The notes: generated by a model not told the origin, from the letters alone. Counted from the stretch's first letter, positions 1 to 5,655 are shown. The stretch: 5,655 nucleotides of DNA from Anaerolineaceae bacterium UBA5838 (GCA_002432795.1 DJGU01000037.1:1-5655), one strand, 5' to 3'. Made by a program: numbers and translations.

Positions 1-1433
1 TTGAGCACTTCAAAACCCATCAGGATTGGCGAGTTTTCGCTGAATTTTGCTTCGACCGGCTTCACTTTCAGCGGAGATTTGGCAGAGTCAGAGAGAAGGA
101 ACCTGTTATAGTAGGCTTGTTTTTCAGTTTCCAGGCTGGTAGAGAGATCCACCAAGGCTTTGAGCGCTTCAGTTGCTTGATCTTTGGTCAGAACAAGCGC
201 CTGGTGAATGGCAGAGGCGGCATCACTGAAGATTGGATCCTGAATGCCTTTGAGTTCATGATTGATGGTTTCAATTTCCGCTTTCTGGGCGGACGCGCTG
301 GCAGCAAGTTCCGAAAGTTTTTTTGAAGTGGTCTTGACAAATTCTTTGATGGGACCCTGGAAGCTCTCCCATGCCCTCTTGCGGGCTTGTTCGACAGTTT
401 TCTTATCTTCTGCTTCAAACTCGCTTAGCTGCTCGTCAGTGGCGACGTTGTTGTCGATGAGATACTGGCGGAAACGGCGCAGGCAGTCATTATCGTACTC
501 CCAATCCAGGCGTTCTTTGGATTTGTAGCGTTCATGAGAGCCGGAGGTGGAGTGCCCCTGGGGTTGGGTGGCGTCGGTGACATGCACCAGGGCGGGAATG
601 TGATACTTGCGGGCTGTGTCGGCTGCTTCCTGGTAGGTCTGCAGCAGTGCCGGGTAATCCCAGGCTTGAACCTGGTAGAGGTCGTAACCGCGATCGCACT
701 GTTCGGCGGGGCAGGGCACACGCTGAAAACCTTGCAGAATGGCGGAGATATTTTCTTTCACCATCTGAAATTCATTGGGTACTGAGATGCCATAGCCATC
801 GTCATAAATGCTGATAATCGCAGGGGCGTGGAGAACGCCAATGGCATTGACCGTTTCCCAGAAAAGACCCTCAGAAGTCGAGGCATTGCCGATACTGGTC
901 CAGGTGATCTCGTTGCCGTTCTGGCTGAAATTATCGAATTTCTTCAGCTCCGCGTTTTTCCGATAGAGCACTGAAGCTTGTGCCAAACCGACAGCCCGGG
1001 GCATCTGAGCGGCGGTGGGGGCGATGTCCGCGGATGAGTTGTAACGATCGGTCTGCTTGAGCCAATTGCCCTCCGCATCGATCAGCTGCGTGGAGAAATG
1101 CCCGTTCATATTGCGACCACCACTGTTAGGGTCGAATTCAGGGTCTGCATGCGCGTAGAGTTGCGCGAAGAATTCTTCAAGCGTGAGCAAATCGAGCGCC
1201 ATCATCCAGGTTTGGTCGCGATAATAGCCCGATCGCCAATCGCCCTTGCCAAATGTGCGGGCAATTGCAAGTTGGGGGAGTTCCTTGCCGTCGCCAAAGA
1301 TGCCGAACTTGGCTTTGCCGGTCAGGACCTCACGGCGACCGATGATGGAAGCTTGTCTTGAGCGATAACCGAGACGGTAGTCTGCGATCAGCTCTTCAGG
1401 TGTTAAAGGCAGGTTTTGTTTTGAATTTTCCAT
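1..1433 (-). CDS. Thiamine-diphosphate-dependent 2-oxoacid dehydrogenase E1, alpha domain of a probable alpha/beta fusion (partial, C-terminus off window)
   Basis: The frame is open from the ATG at 1433 to the window edge, giving 477 residues with no stop. The E1-alpha domain spans about residues 15-330. Visible motifs are GYYRDQT (69-75), GGRNMNGHF (105-113, matching the family GRQ..HF region), GNASTSEG (182-189), DDGYGISVP (211-219) and HSTSGSHERY (294-303, equivalent to the HSTSDD..YR loop of branched-chain E1-alpha). The family decarboxylates a 2-oxoacid on thiamine diphosphate and passes the acyl group to a lipoyl E2; the substrate here cannot be told. Residues about 330-460 are a Lys/Glu/Ala-rich, probably helical linker. 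A stand-alone alpha subunit is usually about 330-400 residues, so continuation past 477 suggests an alpha/beta fusion of roughly 700-800 residues (inference). The canonical GDG and NN metal-site residues are exchanged: N183 and D212. AGGA lies 4 nt before the ATG. The gene is 132 nt downstream of the ABC permease, on the same strand, with its own promoter. Confidence 0.9.
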   Translation of the reverse strand, partial: MENSKQNLPLTPEELIADYRLGYRSRQASIIGRREVLTGKAKFGIFGDGKELPQLAIARTFGKGDWRSGYYRDQTWMMALDLLTLEEFFAQLYAHADPEFDPNSGGRNMNGHFSTQLIDAEGNWLKQTDRYNSSADIAPTAAQMPRAVGLAQASVLYRKNAELKKFDNFSQNGNEITWTSIGNASTSEGLFWETVNAIGVLHAPAIISIYDDGYGISVPNEFQMVKENISAILQGFQRVPCPAEQCDRGYDLYQVQAWDYPALLQTYQEAADTARKYHIPALVHVTDATQPQGHSTSGSHERYKSKERLDWEYDNDCLRRFRQYLIDNNVATDEQLSEFEAEDKKTVEQARKRAWESFQGPIKEFVKTTSKKLSELAASASAQKAEIETINHELKGIQDPIFSDAASAIHQALVLTKDQATEALKALVDLSTSLETEKQAYYNRFLLSDSAKSPLKVKPVEAKFSENSPILMGFEVL

Positions 1434-1460
1434 TGCTTCCTATCTACAAATTTTGATTCA

Positions 1461-1489
1461 ATTATAGAGAGTCAACGAAGGCGAGGCAA
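1461..1489 (-). promoter_or_regulatory. Sigma70-type promoter for the E1 dehydrogenase gene
   Basis: On the minus strand TTGCCT (1484-1489, 4 of 6 matches to TTGACA) is separated by exactly 17 nt from a perfect TATAAT (1461-1466). Transcription would start near 1454, leaving a leader of about 20 nt before the ATG at 1433. The gap between the E1 and permease genes (1434-1565) shows no convincing hairpin terminator, so read-through from the transporter operon remains possible alongside this promoter. Confidence 0.6.
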
Positions 1490-1565
1490 AAAAATGTACA
1501 GGGAATGTAGAAGGGTATAGCGATAAGCAGTGGTTTTTTGGAAAGAAATTTGCCTGGAGAAAAAA

Positions 1566-2393
1566 TCAGCCTTTTATTGCGCCGCCGAGCATGCCGCGGA
1601 TGAAGAAGCGTTGGAAGAGGACATAAATCAGGATGGTCGGTAAAGCGACGATAATCGCCCCGGCTGCCATGAGGGGAATATTGGCAGTGTACTTGCCCTG
1701 GAAGAAAGCCAGACCCACTGGCAGGGTACGCAGGGCTTCATTTTGTACCAGGACGAGTGCGAGGAGAAACTCGTTCCAGGTCCACATAAAAATCAGCACG
1801 ACCAGCGTGGTAACAGCGGGTTTCGCGATTGGCCAGAGAATGTACCAAAGCGTCTGCCACCTGGAACAACCGTCAATCGTGGCAGCGTCGGTTAATTCCC
1901 CGGGAGTATTCTCAAAAAATGAAGACATCCACATCGTGCCAAAAGACACGCTCAGTCCGACCTGGGGGAGGATCAGAGCCCAGAGTGTATCGGTTATTCC
2001 GAAGGTGTCCATCAGGTTGTAGAGGGGGATGATGACGGCTTCAAAGGGCACCATATAGCCGATGAGAATGAGAGGATAAAGCCAACTTTTTCCCGGAAGG
2101 GGCAGGGCGCCAAAGGCATAACCGCTGAGCGTTGAAAGAAAAACGCTGGAAATGACGACCGCAGTTGCGACGATGACACTGTTTTTGAAAAAGATATTAA
2201 ACCGACCTACGCGCCATGCCTGTTCAAAATTATCGAGGCTCCAATCGCTCGGAAGCGAAAAGGGTCCTTCCATCACTTCAGTGCTGGTCTTGAAAGCACT
2301 GGTGAACATGCCCCAGATGGGGACAAGCACCACAAGCATGAACACAATCAGGATGAGGTAGCGAGGCAGGAGGTTCTTCCAGGGATACTTCAC
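1566..2393 (-). CDS. Carbohydrate ABC transporter permease, MalG type (CUT1 family)
   Basis: This 275-residue inner-membrane protein is of typical length for MalG/LacG/UgpE-type permeases, which form half of the translocation channel of a sugar importer. It has about six hydrophobic segments, near residues 11-32, 70-95, 104-125, 137-157, 190-213 and 240-262. The cytoplasmic EAA loop that docks onto the ATPase is clear: E166, then A170-A171, D174-G175 and P188. WNEF (206-209) and the C-terminal RGMLGGAIKG ending (266-275) are hallmarks of this subfamily. The start is a GTG whose bases overlap the TGA stop of the upstream permease (GTGA), preceded at 5 nt by GAGGAG. This points to translational coupling with the MalF-type partner. 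The transported sugar cannot be deduced from the permease. No terminator hairpin is visible after the stop. Confidence 0.95.
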   Translation of the reverse strand: MKYPWKNLLPRYLILIVFMLVVLVPIWGMFTSAFKTSTEVMEGPFSLPSDWSLDNFEQAWRVGRFNIFFKNSVIVATAVVISSVFLSTLSGYAFGALPLPGKSWLYPLILIGYMVPFEAVIIPLYNLMDTFGITDTLWALILPQVGLSVSFGTMWMSSFFENTPGELTDAATIDGCSRWQTLWYILWPIAKPAVTTLVVLIFMWTWNEFLLALVLVQNEALRTLPVGLAFFQGKYTANIPLMAAGAIIVALPTILIYVLFQRFFIRGMLGGAIKG

Positions 2394-3295
2394 GTGCTCT
2401 CCTCAGACCCTTGCTGCTGATAGCGGCGAATGAATAATGAAATGATGAGAATAATCAGGGTCAGAACCGTCGCTATGGCAGCGGCATAGCCGATGCGGTT
2501 GTTGGTGAAGGCGGCTCGATAAATGAGGAAGCCGGTGACCATGGTTGTTTCACCTGGTCCACCTCGGGTGGTGGTGTAGACCAGGTCGAAGACGCGCAAG
2601 GCTGCGATAATGGTGGTTACCAGGGCGACGGCAATCTCGGAACGAAGCCCGGGCACGGTGATGTGAATAAATTGCTTGAAGGCATTGGCACCATCCAGGC
2701 TGGCGGCTTCGTAATACTCATCCTGGATATGCTGCATTCCCGCCAGGAAGAGGACCATGCAAAAGCCGTATTGCACCCACGTGCCGATACTCCCTACGGC
2801 AGGCAATGCCCAGGTGAAATCCCCCAGCCAGCTGATCGCGAAAACATCCAGTCCAATCTGGCGGAGTAAGCTGTTGATAGGCCCAAAGGTTGGGTTGAAC
2901 ATCCAGCGCCAGATGACGCCGACAACCACCATGCTGATAACCTGGGGCAAAAAAAGGGCGGTACGAAAGAAGGCAAAACCCGGAATGGGGCGCCGGCTAA
3001 GCATGGAAGCCAGAAAGAGCCCGATCAGGATCGGGATGAGGCTGTAGAAAATCACAAAAATCAGGTTGTTTCGTAAGGCATTGTGAAACTTGGGGTCTGA
3101 AAATAACTCAACATAATTGGCGAGTCCGATCCAGACCTTATTCTGGCTGAACCCATCCCACTGGTAGAAACTACTGCGAATGGTTTCGAGAATGGGTAAA
3201 AAAGTAAACAGGAGATACACCAACAAAGCTGGAAGGAGGTACCACCAGCCCTTCCAACGCGATTCTCCAGGATACTTTTTCGTCACATTCGCCAT
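2390..3295 (-). CDS. Carbohydrate ABC transporter permease, MalF type (CUT1 family)
   Basis: This 301-residue membrane protein has the usual length of MsmF/UgpA/LacF-type permeases and lacks the long N-terminal extension and extra periplasmic domain of E. coli MalF. Hydrophobic segments lie near residues 17-38, 77-99, 112-131, 163-186, 219-236 and 270-289. The EAA loop is well kept: E196-A-A, then D201-G202-A203 and P215. The TRGGPGETT stretch (243-251) is typical of this subfamily. It should pair with the MalG-type product encoded immediately downstream to form the heterodimeric channel. The ATG at 3295 has no Shine-Dalgarno sequence; the bases before it are T-rich and form the tail of a terminator-like hairpin. 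A GTG three codons further in (3286) is no better placed. Its level is therefore probably set below that of the binding protein. Confidence 0.95.
   Translation of the reverse strand: MANVTKKYPGESRWKGWWYLLPALLVYLLFTFLPILETIRSSFYQWDGFSQNKVWIGLANYVELFSDPKFHNALRNNLIFVIFYSLIPILIGLFLASMLSRRPIPGFAFFRTALFLPQVISMVVVGVIWRWMFNPTFGPINSLLRQIGLDVFAISWLGDFTWALPAVGSIGTWVQYGFCMVLFLAGMQHIQDEYYEAASLDGANAFKQFIHITVPGLRSEIAVALVTTIIAALRVFDLVYTTTRGGPGETTMVTGFLIYRAAFTNNRIGYAAAIATVLTLIILIISLFIRRYQQQGSEEST
2399..2404 (-). promoter_or_regulatory. Ribosome-binding site of the MalG-type permease (supports GTG start)
   Basis: GAGGAG on the minus strand lies 5 nt before the GTG at 2393 and inside the last codons of the upstream permease. 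It decides for the GTG start and for coupled translation across the 4-base overlap. Confidence 0.7.
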
Positions 3296-3303
3296 AGATA
3301 AAT

Positions 3304-3337
3304 AAAAAAGACCGGAACGCTAAGTACCCGGTCTTTT
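3304..3337 (-). terminator. Hairpin with U-tract between the binding-protein and permease genes (partial terminator or mRNA-stabilising element)
   Basis: On the minus strand the arms AAAAGACCGG (3337-3328) and CCGGTCTTTT (3315-3306) pair perfectly over 10 bp around a 12-nt loop. The downstream arm runs into a T6 stretch (3309-3304), followed by ATTTAT. This is a classical intrinsic-terminator shape beginning 9 nt after the TAA of the binding-protein gene. The permease genes follow on the same strand with no separate promoter that I can see, so it more likely attenuates transcription or protects the upstream mRNA end than stops transcription fully. That pattern is known in sugar ABC operons, where binding protein is needed in excess over permease. 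Confidence 0.75.
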
Positions 3338-3346
3338 GTTTAGGGT

Positions 3347-4681
3347 TTATTTCGATTGGGACTGCAGGTAAGCTGCGTAATCAGCCTCGACTGCTTCGGT
3401 GAAATTGGCTGGGGTGGAAATGCCGCCAAGAAGTTTTTGCAATTCGGCAACCAGGGTGTCATAGAAGGTAGGAGTCGCCCAGTCGATGTAGTGACCGACG
3501 GCATTAGCCTGGTTGATCGTATTCCAGGCGTTTAGCGTGTCGCCAAAGAGATTCTTGGTTTCCAGCTTGCTGTCTTCGGGCAGAGCCATAGCCGGGAGCA
3601 TGCCAGCTTCCGCCCATAGTTCGGCTGCACGGGGACTGATCATCCAATTGAGGTATTCTGCCGCAAGTTCCTGCTTTTCGGAGGTTTTGCGAATAGCGAA
3701 GGGGATACCCACACCGCCAATAGCCAAACCAGTCTGACCCTCATAAGGGGGCAAGAGGAAGAAACCAAACTCCTGGTCGGTGTCGACCATCAGTTCAGGG
3801 GCGAGCCATGAACCTGTGATGGTCATAGCGCCATTTCCGGCTTTGAAGAGATTGTTGCTGTCATCGTAACCGATGCCAGGGAAACCATCGCTGAAATAAC
3901 CGGCGTTTGCCCAGTCCAATAGAATCTGAGCTGCCTGGCGATTCTCGGGGGTGTCAAAGCTGACATTATTGACGCCATAGGTCAGGTTGTTGATGTAATC
4001 CAGCGAAACAAGCAGGTGCTGGATGGCGCTGAATTCATGGATGGCGTTCCATCCATCCAACGATCCAAAGGAAATTGGGGTGATACCTGCAGCCTTAATT
4101 TCCGCAAGCAAGGCTTCGAAATCTTCAAAGGTGGTGGGCACATCCCAGCCATTTTTATTGAAGATACCCTTGTTGTAAAAAACACCCACCACTTCAGCAG
4201 TCGGACTGACACCGTAGAGGTTGCCTGTGCCGAAAGTTTTACCGTCTTCAGTGAAGCTGTTGCGGCTGGCGACGCTGGTAGAAAAGACCGTGCCCCAGTT
4301 GTATTGGTTGAGGTAGGAATTAAGTGGCAGCAGCAGCCCGGCTTCCACCAAGGCGCCCATATCGTTGCGACCCTGGTTAACCTGGGCTACGTCAGGACCA
4401 TCGGGTTTGGTAAGTGCAAGTTTGACCGTAGTCCTAAGATCATCCAGTACTTTGACCTCACGTTGAATGCGAACGCCGGGGTGGGCAGCTTCGAATTCTG
4501 CGTTGAGGGTCTCGATGACCTTACTCTCCTCATCCCGGTAAAACTGATCCCAAACCAAAAGCACCTCTTCTTCGGTTCCGGCAACTGGTGCTTGATCAGT
4601 TGGTGAGGCAGGTTTGGCGCAGGCTGAGAGGAGGATCATCAGGGCAAGGCTGATTGATAAAAAGATAGTGCGTTTCTTCAT
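3347..4681 (-). CDS. Sugar ABC transporter substrate-binding lipoprotein (extracellular solute-binding protein family 1, UgpB/MalE-like)
   Basis: This 444-residue protein is the first gene of the importer operon. A lipoprotein signal peptide is plain: MKKR, a hydrophobic core (residues 6-18), then lipobox L18-S-A-C21, so C21 would be lipidated and the protein anchored on the outer face of the cytoplasmic membrane. A short Pro/Thr/Ala-rich tether (22-36) leads into the binding fold. Family-typical stretches are GPDVAQV (95-101), VGVFYNKGIF (166-175), PTTFEDFEALL..I..AGITPI (182-203), GAMTITGSW (284-292) and a C-terminal lobe with AAEYLNWMISP (340-350). The family delivers mono- or oligosaccharides to MalF/MalG-type channels; the ligand here is not evident. 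The ATG at 4681 has a strong AAGGAG site 6 nt upstream, in contrast to the downstream MalF gene. Aromatic residues W44, W211 and W292 could stack on sugar rings (inference). Confidence 0.94.
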   Translation of the reverse strand: MKKRTIFLSISLALMILLSACAKPASPTDQAPVAGTEEEVLLVWDQFYRDEESKVIETLNAEFEAAHPGVRIQREVKVLDDLRTTVKLALTKPDGPDVAQVNQGRNDMGALVEAGLLLPLNSYLNQYNWGTVFSTSVASRNSFTEDGKTFGTGNLYGVSPTAEVVGVFYNKGIFNKNGWDVPTTFEDFEALLAEIKAAGITPISFGSLDGWNAIHEFSAIQHLLVSLDYINNLTYGVNNVSFDTPENRQAAQILLDWANAGYFSDGFPGIGYDDSNNLFKAGNGAMTITGSWLAPELMVDTDQEFGFFLLPPYEGQTGLAIGGVGIPFAIRKTSEKQELAAEYLNWMISPRAAELWAEAGMLPAMALPEDSKLETKNLFGDTLNAWNTINQANAVGHYIDWATPTFYDTLVAELQKLLGGISTPANFTEAVEADYAAYLQSQSK

Positions 4682-4687
4682 GGAGTT

Positions 4688-4693
4688 CTCCTT
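4688..4693 (-). promoter_or_regulatory. Strong ribosome-binding site of the sugar-binding lipoprotein
   Basis: AAGGAG on the minus strand lies 6 nt before the ATG at 4681, near-ideal sequence and spacing. It fixes the start and fits high expression of the binding protein. Confidence 0.7.
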
Positions 4694-4724
4694 GAGTAAG
4701 TGAATAATTCTAATGCAAGATTAA

Positions 4725-4730
4725 ATTATA
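4725..4730 (-). promoter_or_regulatory. -10 element of the transporter operon promoter (weak or absent -35)
   Basis: A perfect TATAAT reads on the minus strand 43 nt before the binding-protein ATG. The hexamers 16-19 nt upstream (for example TCCTAT at 17 nt) do not resemble TTGACA. A good -10 with a poor -35 suggests dependence on an activator. The direct repeats at 4759-4793 start about 41 nt upstream of the expected start near 4718, a usual distance for activator sites. Confidence 0.5.
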
Positions 4731-4758
4731 ACCCAGCAAAAAAAAGAATAGGACTAGC

Positions 4759-4793
4759 TGTCGAAACTTGTCGAAACTATAGCTGACGAAACT
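4759..4793. repeat. Three 10-bp direct repeats (TGWCGAAACT), candidate regulator sites
   Basis: TGTCGAAACT occurs twice in perfect tandem (4759-4768, 4769-4778). A third copy with one change, TGACGAAACT, lies at 4784-4793. Flanks are also partly shared: TAGC precedes copies 1 and 3, and AT follows copies 2 and 3. The block sits between the -10 boxes of the two divergent genes, at about -41 to -76 from both predicted starts. The spacings (10 and 15 bp between successive copies) are compatible with a multimeric DNA-binding protein. The regulator is unknown and no regulator gene lies in the window. Confidence 0.6.
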
Positions 4794-4795
4794 AT

Positions 4796-4828
4796 TTGAG
4801 AAACGCGATCAATTAGGGGGGGTATAAT
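4796..4828 (+). promoter_or_regulatory. Probable promoter of glpX
   Basis: A perfect TATAAT lies at 4823-4828, 39 nt before the glpX ATG. The best -35-like hexamer is TTGAGA (4796-4801, 5 of 6 matches), but the spacer is 21 nt, longer than the usual 16-18, and at 17 nt there is only GAAACG. The spacer contains a run of seven G. The odd spacing suggests that a regulator helps or that only the -10 is used. Confidence 0.45.
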
Positions 4829-4831
4829 TGA
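4809..4831. repeat. Inverted repeat over the glpX -10 box, candidate operator
   Basis: The 7-bp arms TCAATTA (4809-4815) and TAATTGA (4825-4831) are perfect reverse complements around a 9-nt centre made of seven G and TA. The right arm overlaps the TATAAT box, so a bound protein would block the promoter. The arms are short and mostly A/T, so chance is a real alternative. Confidence 0.3.
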
Positions 4832-4857
4832 GGAGTGCTGTGGATTCCTGGTTAGAA

Positions 4858-4863
4858 AAGGAG
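4858..4863 (+). promoter_or_regulatory. Ribosome-binding site of glpX
   Basis: AAGGAG lies 4 nt before the ATG at 4868, a little close but strong. It supports this start, which gives a protein about 12 residues longer at the N-terminus than E. coli GlpX. Confidence 0.65.
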
Positions 4864-4867
4864 AGAT

Positions 4868-5655
4868 ATGACCATTGAAAAGACCGCAAATGAAATAAAG
4901 CACGTCTATAAGAGTTTATCCTGGCAGTTATTGGAAGTAACAGAAAACGCAGCGATTGCTGCCGCCCGGGCTGCGGGTCAGGGCGACAAGAACCTGGCGG
5001 ATGCAGCAGCGGTGGATGCGATGCGAACAGCGCTGAATCGCATTCCGGGGGTATCCTGCAATATCAAAATCGGCGAAGGTGAACGGGATGACGCACCTAT
5101 GCTTTTCATTGGCGAGAAACTCGGCGAAGGGGAGGTAAACATCGATATCGCTGTAGACCCGCTCGAAAACACGAATGCCACCGCCAATCTGAATTCCGGC
5201 GCAGTTTGCGTGCTGGCAGCGGCACCATCAGGGGGATTGGTCCAGGCTTCAGATACTTATATGGACAAACTTTGTGTGGGAAAAGACGCGGCTGATTACG
5301 TGGATATCCGCCTCGCGCCAGAAGAGAATGTCAGGCGTTTGGCGAAAGCGTTGAAACGTCGGGACCACCGGGAGCTCACCATCACGGTACTCGACCGTCC
5401 ACGAAATGAGGAATTGATCAGAAAATTGCGATCTACTGGTGCACGAGTGCGTTTGATCATGGACGGAGACTTAATGCCGAGCGTTTTCAGTTGTTTTAAA
5501 GGTGTGGGCGTGCATGCCGTGATGGGCATCGGCGCAGCACCGGAAGGCGTCATTTCTGCAGCCGCGATCAAGCTGTTGGGCGGAAAAATGCAAGCTATCT
5601 GGAAACCCAAAGATGCAGCCGATGAAGAGCGCATGGAGAAGATGGGCGTCAGACT
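4868..5655 (+). CDS. glpX: Fructose-1,6-bisphosphatase class II, GlpX type (partial, C-terminus off window)
   Basis: The frame is open from the ATG to the window edge, giving 262 residues of an expected 320-350. The family hydrolyses fructose 1,6-bisphosphate to fructose 6-phosphate in the cytoplasm, using divalent metal, in gluconeogenesis. Diagnostic stretches in order are GDKNLADAAAVDAMR (39-53), IGEGERDDAPMLFIGE (68-83), DIAVDPLENT (93-102), TYMDKLCVG (130-138), MDGD (198-201) and GIGAAPEGVISAA (220-232). Aligned by eye to E. coli GlpX as I recall it, the metal and substrate residues are kept: K41, D45, E70, D97, E100, T102, Y131 and E226. Two otherwise very conserved glycines differ: DPxEGT reads DPLENT (N101), and GIGGAPEG reads GIGAAPEG (A223). 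It is transcribed divergently from the sugar transporter across a 186-nt shared control region. Some class II enzymes in other lineages also act on sedoheptulose 1,7-bisphosphate, which cannot be judged here. Confidence 0.93.
   Translation, partial: MTIEKTANEIKHVYKSLSWQLLEVTENAAIAAARAAGQGDKNLADAAAVDAMRTALNRIPGVSCNIKIGEGERDDAPMLFIGEKLGEGEVNIDIAVDPLENTNATANLNSGAVCVLAAAPSGGLVQASDTYMDKLCVGKDAADYVDIRLAPEENVRRLAKALKRRDHRELTITVLDRPRNEELIRKLRSTGARVRLIMDGDLMPSVFSCFKGVGVHAVMGIGAAPEGVISAAAIKLLGGKMQAIWKPKDAADEERMEKMGVR

Noticed and set aside
425..721. 98-codon minus-strand open frame inside the E1 gene
   Set aside because: It is in a different frame within continuous E1-alpha coding sequence; its Thr/Pro-rich composition is typical of an off-frame translation.
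1470..1475. TTGACT on the minus strand as the -35 of the E1 promoter
   Set aside because: It is only 3 nt from the TATAAT box, far too close; TTGCCT with 17-nt spacing is preferred.
1500..1565. Possible terminator after the MalG-type permease
   Set aside because: T-runs are present on the minus strand, but I find no stable inverted repeat before them.
1633..2022. 129-codon plus-strand open frame opposite the MalG-type permease
   Set aside because: Its sequence is the antisense of a clearly conserved permease and shows no family features.
4016..4606. 196-codon plus-strand open frame opposite the binding-protein gene
   Set aside because: It lies wholly antisense to a well-supported family 1 binding protein, has no recognisable domain and no Shine-Dalgarno site, and is a reading-frame shadow.
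4759..4793. CRISPR-like or satellite repeat
   Set aside because: There are only three 10-bp copies with 0-5 nt between them, in a promoter region; they are too short and irregular for CRISPR.
5296..5634. 112-codon minus-strand open frame opposite glpX
   Set aside because: The plus-strand frame carries the diagnostic GlpX motifs; the antisense frame is Ser/Arg-rich with no recognisable domain.

Overview
This 5.7 kb bacterial chromosomal window has moderate G+C by eye (not computed). Three complete genes and one partial gene lie on the minus strand, and one partial gene lies on the plus strand. Clear Shine-Dalgarno sites, sigma70-like TATAAT boxes, a lipoprotein sugar-binding protein and a fused-type 2-oxoacid dehydrogenase E1 fit a heterotrophic, sugar-fermenting bacterium. 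A Chloroflexota (Anaerolineae-like) host is my best guess, but nothing here proves it.

Layout. Positions 1-1433 (minus) hold the N-terminal 477 residues of a thiamine-diphosphate-dependent E1 dehydrogenase. The alpha-type domain is complete, followed by a helical linker, and the protein runs off the left edge. It has its own promoter in the 132-nt gap at 1434-1565. Positions 1566-4681 (minus) hold a carbohydrate ABC importer of the CUT1 class, in transcription order: a lipoprotein solute-binding protein, a MalF-type permease and a MalG-type permease. The two permeases overlap by four bases (GTGA). A strong hairpin sits between the binding-protein gene and the permeases. No ATPase gene is present. 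Positions 4682-4867 are a 186-nt divergent control region with a TATAAT box for each direction and three near-identical 10-bp direct repeats centred between them. Positions 4868-5655 (plus) hold the first 262 residues of a class II fructose-1,6-bisphosphatase (GlpX), which runs off the right edge.

How the genes fit together. The importer brings in a sugar or oligosaccharide that cannot be identified from sequence. GlpX sets flux at the fructose-1,6-bisphosphate step, and the E1 enzyme oxidatively decarboxylates a 2-oxoacid. The shared region between the transporter and glpX suggests that uptake and gluconeogenic flux are co-regulated. I see no defence system, mobile element, CRISPR array or RNA gene. 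The points most worth a second look are a reciprocal Asp/Asn swap in the E1 cofactor motif, the symmetric direct repeats, and the hairpin placed directly before a permease gene that lacks a visible ribosome-binding site.
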